NCBI GenBank assembly: GCA_965284645.1
Contig: OZ260106.1
Span: 3,658,001 to 3,722,000 of the forward strand
Direction of reading: 5' to 3'
From: JAIBAJ01 sp965284645
GTDB taxonomy: Bacteria > Bacteroidota > Bacteroidia > JAIBAJ01
DNA: 64,000 bases
Part shown: in pieces, positions 58,637 to 64,000 of the stretch
Layout of the letters: the number at the start of each line of letters is the position of its first letter
Numbering within the stretch: position 1 is the first letter of the stretch
The notes under the pieces: generated by a model
Databases searched by the model: none
The model's input: the letters and a program-made list of their open reading frames with translations, nothing else
What the model was told of the DNA's origin: nothing
Position numbers and translations under genes: made by a program

Positions 58637-59008
58637 AGCTGGGTTATCACTCCGCTTATCTTCCTTTTGTTAAACCAAAAACTTGCAACAAGGCTAAATT
58701 ACCATCCAAAGCAAGCAATAGCTTAAGGAACATTGTCACTTTCAATTTGATTATTTCGTCCAATTTTGCCTTTTCGATGTGTATTTCGGCTTTTTATTCT
58801 TTGTGGTAAAGCAAAATACCCAAAAAACGCACTTACTTGTCAGGACCGCAAAGGTATGGATTTCGAGAAAAATTCAACCAGAGAAACTAGGCTAATTCCG
58901 TTTAACTGAAATAAATCAATAGTCGATTTTTCCATTCGGCACCTCATTCTTTTGTTTGGTATAAAAAACTAGGCAACTAATAGAATTTGAGATACATAAA
59001 AAGAGCGT

Positions 59009-59174
59009 TAAACCCAGATTATGCATTAGAAATACATAAACGATTAACCAGTTGTAAATCAATTAGGATGGCCAAATTGATAACAACTGCTATCCCGAAA
59101 TTTCTTCGGGAGGGGTAAACCCAACTAAATCAAGTAGTTCGGATTTGTAAATCCTCCTATTGATTAATTTGGGT
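59009..59174 (-). repeat. Dispersed 167-bp repeat, copy B
   Basis: Reverse complement of copy A (33696-33862) over its whole length with scattered mismatches. It also stands next to a structured repeat. Confidence 0.75.
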
Positions 59175-59217
59175 TAACTTAGGAAGGTGGACCAATGTTT
59201 TGCACTTCGTTTCATCC

Positions 59218-59372
59218 GCGTGAAGGATAGAAACGGAAAGCCCACAGCGGCCTGGAGCGTAAGTGAACAGGCGCGAGGACTTGCAGTGAATAGCCTGACC
59301 CCGCCCCTTAAAGTGGATGGAAATGCCAGGTTTCAGGCAGAACTTTTTCGGAGAAGCGGGGGCACGCCCAAA
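59218..59372 (-). repeat. Structured intergenic repeat family, copy 5
   Basis: Reverse orientation of copies 2 and 3 (GATAGAAACGGAAAGCCCAC and GAGGACTTGCAGTGAATAGC), with helices CCTG/CAGG and CCCCGC/GCGGGG. Confidence 0.75.
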
Positions 59373-59471
59373 ACATACACCAAGTCATTCCGATTTCGAT
59401 AGTCTTTCCAAATAAACAGCAGGTCAATTTAGGTTTGGTTCCGCACAAAAAGAATCAAAATATGTATTTAT

Positions 59472-59487
59472 TTAAACAAACGTTTAA
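59472..59487. promoter_or_regulatory. TetR operator candidate 1
   Basis: TTAAACAAACGTTTAA, an inverted repeat with the pattern TTAAACA-nnn-GTTTAA, 30 bp before the tetR start. An identical pattern recurs at 60269-60284. Confidence 0.65.
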
Positions 59488-59505
59488 TTAATTCAAATTC
59501 CTTAT

Positions 59506-59513
59506 TACTTTTG
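59506..59513 (+). promoter_or_regulatory. -7 box of the tetR gene
   Basis: TACTTTTG, a perfect TAnnTTTG, only 4 bp before the GTG start, so the mRNA should be leaderless. The operator lies in the -33 region, suited to autorepression. Confidence 0.6.
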
Positions 59514-59517
59514 CTCC

Positions 59518-60141
59518 GTGGTAAACGAAAAACACCTTGGCAGCGATAAAAAGGAGGACATTTTGGATGTGGCGGAAGACCTTTTTGCCCAATTTGGATT
59601 TGAAGCCGTAAGTGTGCGCCAATTGGCCAAAGAAGCCGGCATAAATGTAGCCATGGTTTCCTATTATTTTGGTTCAAAAGAGCAATTGTTCAAGCAGGTA
59701 ATCGAGCGTAAACTGATTAATACCGGGAATTTGATTGCCTCATCAACCGATTTGGATCATTGGGAAAAAATCTTCAGGATTGCAGATGGTTATATTGATG
59801 GATTTTTTCAAAACCGCAAAATTACCCAAATTATTTACCGCGAAATCAACCTTAACCAACGTTCGGATATTGCCCAAATGCTGAGTGAACATTTAAAAAG
59901 AAATTTCGAAAATGTTTCCCAGATTATTTTGGATGGAATTGAAAAAGCTGTTTTTAGGAAAGTGGATATCGAACTTACGGTTATGACCATTATCGGTGTA
60001 GCCCGCATGTATGCGCATAGTCCAACCATTGCATGCAAAATTTTCAAGGAAAAGACCGAAATGGAAATGTTTTCAGACAAGTACCGCCGTCGCCTAAAAA
60101 ACCATATGAAAGACATTATTACCACCTTATTAAAACCCTAA
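59518..60141 (+). CDS. TetR-family transcriptional repressor of the efflux operon
   Basis: 207 residues starting with GTG at 59518 (leaderless). The N-terminal helix-turn-helix is clear ('ILDVAEDLFAQFGFEAVSV' to 'NVAMVSYYFGSKEQLF', residues ~14-58); the rest is a helical ligand domain. It lies directly before tolC-emrA-emrB genes and near two matching palindromes, so it most likely represses itself and the pump until a toxic compound binds. Confidence 0.9.
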   Translation: MVNEKHLGSDKKEDILDVAEDLFAQFGFEAVSVRQLAKEAGINVAMVSYYFGSKEQLFKQVIERKLINTGNLIASSTDLDHWEKIFRIADGYIDGFFQNRKITQIIYREINLNQRSDIAQMLSEHLKRNFENVSQIILDGIEKAVFRKVDIELTVMTIIGVARMYAHSPTIACKIFKEKTEMEMFSDKYRRRLKNHMKDIITTLLKP

Positions 60142-60268
60142 AACCTCCAAAATTATGCTTCGCTGCTGTTTTCTTCCGCTTACTTGCAAATTGCAGCCAA
60201 CACTTCCTTTCTAAATCCTTCCTTTGTAAACCGAATCAACAAATCAAACCCAATTATTTGTCCAAAAA

Positions 60269-60284
60269 TTAAACACTTGTTTAA
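60269..60284. promoter_or_regulatory. TetR operator candidate 2
   Basis: TTAAACACTTGTTTAA has the same 16-bp pattern as the site at 59472-59487 and ends 4 bp before the TolC-like start codon. Confidence 0.65.
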
Positions 60285-60288
60285 AATA

Positions 60289-61608
60289 ATGAAAAGAAAC
60301 ATACCTCTACTTGTTATATCCCTTTTTCTGTTAGCCTTAGAAAGCATGGGCCAAACAACCAAGCTGTTGCGCCTGCCCGAAGCCATTGAACTCGGCGTGA
60401 ACGAAAGCAATTCGGTAAAAATATCAGGCTATAAGAAAGAGTTGGCCGAATCCAAAGTCGACCAAGGCTGGAATACCATGATACCAAGTTTAAGCTATAC
60501 TGGCAACTACACCCGACTTTCCGACAATATCGAACCCTTTAAAATTGCCATACCTGGATTTGGTGACCGGGTTTTGAATCCTCAAATTCTAAATCAGTAT
60601 ACCAACCGTATTTCCATACAAAGCACTGTGTTTTCGGGCATGAAAGGCAATTACGCACTCAAATCCATAATTCAACAGGCCGCAGCCACAGAAGCCGATT
60701 ACAGAAAAGAACAGGCCGATGCCAAACTTACTATTATCAATAGTTATCTAAACCTCTTCAAATTGCAACAATCCAAACGCATTGTAGAGGAAAACATAAA
60801 AGTGGCCGTTCAACGCGAGAAGGACATTCAAAACCTAATCGACAATGGATTGGCCCTATCCAACGACCTCTATAAAGCTCGCTTATCAAAAAACAATCTG
60901 GAGTTGAGCTTGGCCGATGTAGAAAGTGCCATTTCAAACCTCAACTATTCACTGAATTTAATGCTTGGTTTGCCCGAAGAAACGATTATTCAAACCGATG
61001 AAACTTCGTCCTTGCTCATAGCCGATACCGTTGGCATCCAAACCAACCTCAAGCAGGCAGTAGTGAACCGTGATGAAATTAAAGCCCAAGAAATTAGGGC
61101 AAAGGCTTTGGAATACCAGGTTAAATCGAGCAAAGGAGGCTACTACCCTACCCTTAATTTGGGCGCCAACTATTACATCAACAATCCCAACCAACGGGTT
61201 TTTCCACAGGAAGCAACCTTCAAAAACACTTGGGATTTGGGCGCTACTCTTTCTTGGAACCTCACCACCTTATACACCACCAAAGCCACCATCAAAGAGG
61301 CCAAGGCCAATTTGGAACAAGCCCAGGCAGCTAAAGAACAAATTACAGATGCCATCAAAGTGGAAGGCAAACAAAGTTGGAATGCTTGGCAACTGGCGCA
61401 AAAGAAAATCAAATTGGCAGAATTCAATGTAGAACAGGCTAGTGAAAACCAACGCGTTATGCTCAACAGGTTTAACAACAATGCCGCCTTGGCTACCGAT
61501 TTGTTGGATGCCGATAATGCCCTCACCCAAGCCAAACTCAACCTCTTAAACGCTCGTGCCGACGCTACCGCGGCCTATTACAAAGCATTGCGTGCCTCCG
61601 GAAAATAA
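60289..61608 (+). CDS. Outer-membrane efflux channel (TolC family)
   Basis: Start ATG 60289 (MKRNIPLLVISLFLLALES) provides a signal peptide; the frame's earlier start at 60184 would bury it. The 439-residue protein has the two-fold helical repeat of TolC ('AEADYRKEQADAKLTIINSY', 'NLFKLQQSKRIVEENIKVA', then the related 'LEQAQAAKEQITDAIKVEG' and 'LLDADNALTQAKLNLLNAR'). It forms the outer-membrane exit of the pump whose other parts follow. Confidence 0.9.
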   Translation: MKRNIPLLVISLFLLALESMGQTTKLLRLPEAIELGVNESNSVKISGYKKELAESKVDQGWNTMIPSLSYTGNYTRLSDNIEPFKIAIPGFGDRVLNPQILNQYTNRISIQSTVFSGMKGNYALKSIIQQAAATEADYRKEQADAKLTIINSYLNLFKLQQSKRIVEENIKVAVQREKDIQNLIDNGLALSNDLYKARLSKNNLELSLADVESAISNLNYSLNLMLGLPEETIIQTDETSSLLIADTVGIQTNLKQAVVNRDEIKAQEIRAKALEYQVKSSKGGYYPTLNLGANYYINNPNQRVFPQEATFKNTWDLGATLSWNLTTLYTTKATIKEAKANLEQAQAAKEQITDAIKVEGKQSWNAWQLAQKKIKLAEFNVEQASENQRVMLNRFNNNAALATDLLDADNALTQAKLNLLNARADATAAYYKALRASGK

Positions 61609-61635
61609 TTCAAACCCACTTCAGACTTTCTAACA

Positions 61636-62724
61636 ATGGAACAAACACAAGAACCAAAAAACAACCGTAAACCGATTTTTGCCGGTATCGGAATTATCGT
61701 ATTGGCTGCAGGCATCTATTTTGCCTACCAAAAAATTAGCTATTCCCTGCACAATGAAGATACAGAAAACTCCCAAATCGAGTGCAATATTTACCCTATT
61801 GCGCCCCGTGTTGGTGGATACATCGAACAAATTAGGGTAAGCGACAACCAATTGGTAAAAAAAGGCGACACCTTGGTGGTATTGGACTACCGCGATTTGA
61901 AGCTTAAAGTACAACAAGCCGAAATCAATTTGGCCAATGCCCAAGCCAATGTGGAAGTTATAAAAAACAATGTAACTACCGCCAGTGCCACGTCGGGTGC
62001 CAGCACAGCCAATATTGCAGCAGCCCAGGCCAATTTGGATGTAGCTGAGGTGCGGATATGGAGGGCAACCCAAGAATTTGATCGAATCAGTAAATTGGTA
62101 GCCCTTAAATCTGCAACCCAACAGCAACTCGATAATGCAAAAGCTGAAAAAGAATCGGCCGAGAAGCAAGCCAATGCAGCCAAAATGCAATTGGCAGCCT
62201 CAAAAGATCAAGCCGGTGCATCCCAAAGCAATGTAAGCGGAGCCAGCAAACAAGTAAAAATGGCTGAAGTAGCTATCCTGCAGCGCCAAAGCGAATTGGA
62301 TTTTGCCAAATTGCAACTTTCTTATGCCTTTGTTACCGCCCCTTGCAACGGCTTTGTGTCGAAGAAAAATATCCAACAAGGTCAATTGGTATCTGCTGGT
62401 TCACCCCTATTTTCGATTGTAGACGATGCCAAACTTTGGATAACAGCCAATTTTAAAGAAACCCAAGTTCAAGGCATCAAGCCAGGACAACAGGTAAGCA
62501 TTAAAGTAGATGCCTATCCGGATAAAACCTTTGAAGGTACCGTAGAATCTATCCAAGCTGCCACTGGTTCTAAGTTTTCGCTGATTCCGGCCGACAATGC
62601 TACCGGCAATTTTGTGAAGGTAGTTCAACGGATTCCGGTGCGCATCGCCTTAAACGATGATAAAAACGATGAATTTGCCTTGCGTGCAGGAATGAATGTA
62701 CAAGTAGCGGTAAAAACCAATTAA
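61636..62724 (+). CDS. Membrane fusion protein (EmrA/HlyD family)
   Basis: 362 residues: a single N-terminal membrane helix ('PIFAGIGIIVLAAGIYFAYQ'), a lipoyl domain split by a long Ala-rich coiled-coil hairpin ('LANAQANVEVIKNN', 'DNAKAEKESAEKQANAAK'), and a beta-barrel with 'LWITANFKETQVQGIKPGQ'. EmrA proteins pair with EmrB-type transporters and a TolC channel. It follows the tolC gene by 27 bp. Confidence 0.9.
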   Translation: MEQTQEPKNNRKPIFAGIGIIVLAAGIYFAYQKISYSLHNEDTENSQIECNIYPIAPRVGGYIEQIRVSDNQLVKKGDTLVVLDYRDLKLKVQQAEINLANAQANVEVIKNNVTTASATSGASTANIAAAQANLDVAEVRIWRATQEFDRISKLVALKSATQQQLDNAKAEKESAEKQANAAKMQLAASKDQAGASQSNVSGASKQVKMAEVAILQRQSELDFAKLQLSYAFVTAPCNGFVSKKNIQQGQLVSAGSPLFSIVDDAKLWITANFKETQVQGIKPGQQVSIKVDAYPDKTFEGTVESIQAATGSKFSLIPADNATGNFVKVVQRIPVRIALNDDKNDEFALRAGMNVQVAVKTN

Positions 62725-62726
62725 AC

Positions 62727-64000
62727 ATGGCCGAAGCAGCAATCCCCTTCGACCCCAATTCCATGATCGAATATGGGGCCAGGCGGGTGATTATCACCTT
62801 AACCGTGATTCTATGCACCCTCCTCGAAATCATTGATACCACCATCGTCAATGTGGCCACCAATACCTTGATGGGTAGTTTGGGTGCTACCATTTCCGAA
62901 GTAAGTTGGGTTATCGCCGCTTATGCCATTGCCAATGTTATCGTGGTACCGATGAGCAGTTGGCTATCCTCCCAATTTGGTCGAAAAAACTACTTCGCCG
63001 TTTCCATAGGCTTGTTCACCTTCGCATCCTTTATGTGTGGCCAAAGCGACAGCATCTGGACTTTGGTATTTTGGCGATTTGTACAAGGCATTGGTGGTGG
63101 AGCCTTGTTGGCAACCTCCCAGTCCATCTTGGTTGAAATTTATCCAAAGGAGAAAATTGGTATCGCCATGGCTATGTTTGGCATGGGTGTCATTATGGGT
63201 CCGACTTTAGGTCCTGTGGTGGGCGGCTATTTAGTCGACAATTACGACTGGCCGGTTATTTTCTTGGTTAACGTACCCTTGGGAATTATCGCGTTCTTTT
63301 TAACCTTACAATTTATCCGCGACAATCCGAAGCAGGCCAAACCCAGTGGGAACATCGATTGGCTAGGTATGTTTTTACTTATTGTGGGCATAGGTTCCCT
63401 GCAATTGGTTTTAGAACAAGGCGAACGAGAAGATTGGTTTGATTCCACCTACATCACCACCTTCTTTTTCATGGCAATTTTCGGAATTATCTTCTTCATA
63501 ATCAGAGAACTTACCGCCGAGAATCCCATTGTAGATCTCAGCATCCTCAAAAAAGGCAATGTTGGCATTGGTGCCATTTTAAACTTCGTTATGGGATTTA
63601 CCCTATTCGGAACCGTTTTCATCATTCCACTTTTTGTGCAGCGATTTCTTGGTTTTACAGCCACTGCCACGGGGTTTATGTTCATGCCCGGAGCCATCAT
63701 GAGTGGCATGTGTATGCCCTTGATTGGAAAATTATTGCAAGGCGGATTCAATCCCAAACGCTTAATTGTTGTGGGCTTTTCCCTTACCACCATTTTCGTA
63801 TTTTGGTGTTCTTTGATTTTGACAGGCAATACCGGAATCGATAATTTCTTTTGGCCTTTAATCGTGCGCGGCATCGGTATGGGCTTTTTGTTTGTTCCGT
63901 TATCCAATTTAACCCTTTCCGGACTCGATTCAGTTGGGGTAGCCCAAGCCAGCGGACTCACCAACATGGTAAGACAGATCGGAGGTTCGATTAGTGTGGC
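62727..64000 (+). CDS. EmrB-type MFS multidrug transporter (DHA2 family), 3' end outside window
   Basis: The frame opens at ATG 62727 (MAEAAIPFDPNSMIEYG), 2 bp after the emrA-like stop, and is still open at the last base (~424 residues seen). It has many membrane helices and the DHA2 signatures 'LLEIIDTTIVNVA' (motif D), 'FGRKNYFAVSI' (motif A), 'WRFVQGIGGGALL' (motif B) and 'GPTLGPVVGGYL' (motif C). It should use the proton gradient to export toxic compounds through the EmrA-TolC conduit. Confidence 0.95.
   Translation, partial: MAEAAIPFDPNSMIEYGARRVIITLTVILCTLLEIIDTTIVNVATNTLMGSLGATISEVSWVIAAYAIANVIVVPMSSWLSSQFGRKNYFAVSIGLFTFASFMCGQSDSIWTLVFWRFVQGIGGGALLATSQSILVEIYPKEKIGIAMAMFGMGVIMGPTLGPVVGGYLVDNYDWPVIFLVNVPLGIIAFFLTLQFIRDNPKQAKPSGNIDWLGMFLLIVGIGSLQLVLEQGEREDWFDSTYITTFFFMAIFGIIFFIIRELTAENPIVDLSILKKGNVGIGAILNFVMGFTLFGTVFIIPLFVQRFLGFTATATGFMFMPGAIMSGMCMPLIGKLLQGGFNPKRLIVVGFSLTTIFVFWCSLILTGNTGIDNFFWPLIVRGIGMGFLFVPLSNLTLSGLDSVGVAQASGLTNMVRQIGGSISV

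Larger units (their letters stand above)
58637..59517. other. 881-bp intergenic region with repeats and the efflux-operon control region
   Basis: The first ~370 bp are AT-rich without recognisable features. Then come the 167-bp repeat copy B, a structured repeat copy, and the operator and -7 box of the tetR gene, all listed separately. No gene seen. Confidence 0.7.

Noticed and set aside
59187..59402. 71-codon open frame
   Set aside because: It lies inside a structured repeat copy and no protein-like features remain; repeated elsewhere without the frame.

Overview
The window looks like the chromosome of a free-living member of the Bacteroidota (Chitinophagales, Cytophagales or Sphingobacteriales type). 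The evidence is AT-rich DNA, -7 boxes of the form TAnnTTTG or TAnnTTCG just in front of genes, a short (288 aa) primary sigma factor, a WG-repeat protein, secreted proteins and intergenic repeat families. It divides cleanly at a tRNA-Lys gene (29068-29140, minus strand).

Left part, 1 to about 29.07 kb: most of an integrated tailed phage. The left end lies outside the window. The right end is a tyrosine integrase ending next to the 3' end of tRNA-Lys, the usual attachment arrangement. In order there are: the end of a replication protein; an AT-rich two-gene cargo (ParB-like protein plus DNA adenine methyltransferase); an iteron-like intergenic region; head genes (S49 protease, scaffold candidate, major capsid protein); a strongly structured RNA candidate; packaging genes with large terminase; a reversed RadC/ArdC-like cassette; portal; a DUF6712-like protein; holin-like proteins and an M15-type endolysin; tail genes and tape measure; small cargo genes; integrase. 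Portal and tape-measure genes each carry two -1 frameshifts, so the phage is either decaying or the assembly has homopolymer errors there.

Main discovery: the ParB-like and methyltransferase genes are both cut by an inversion of 1683-2954 between 9-bp inverted repeats (TAATGGAGA at 1674-1682, TCTCCATTA at 2955-2963). Turning the segment round on paper restores a 480-residue ParB-like protein and, overlapping its stop codon as TAATG, a complete 309-residue methyltransferase starting MNFYSPLRYPGGK. This is a candidate DNA-inversion switch that turns both genes on or off together. A second candidate is a pseudoknotted RNA at 8830-8935, directly behind a perfect -7 box and ending in a U-tract against the next start codon.

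Right part, 29.2-64 kb: ordinary chromosomal genes, all intact: alpha/beta hydrolase, rRNA methyltransferase RlmD, CocE/S15-type hydrolase, a double-length D-Ala-D-Ala ligase, WG-repeat protein, PlsC-like acyltransferase, ABC-F EttA, polyprenyl sugar transferase, GT2-DUF2062 protein, accB-accC, a secreted Gly-rich surface protein, thiL, rpoD, apaG, a DevBCA-like ABC exporter, and a TetR-TolC-EmrA-EmrB efflux operon with two matching operator candidates. Gaps between these genes hold five copies of a structured repeat family, copies of a ~167-bp repeat and a 14-bp tandem array; I saw none of these in the phage half, which supports the boundary.
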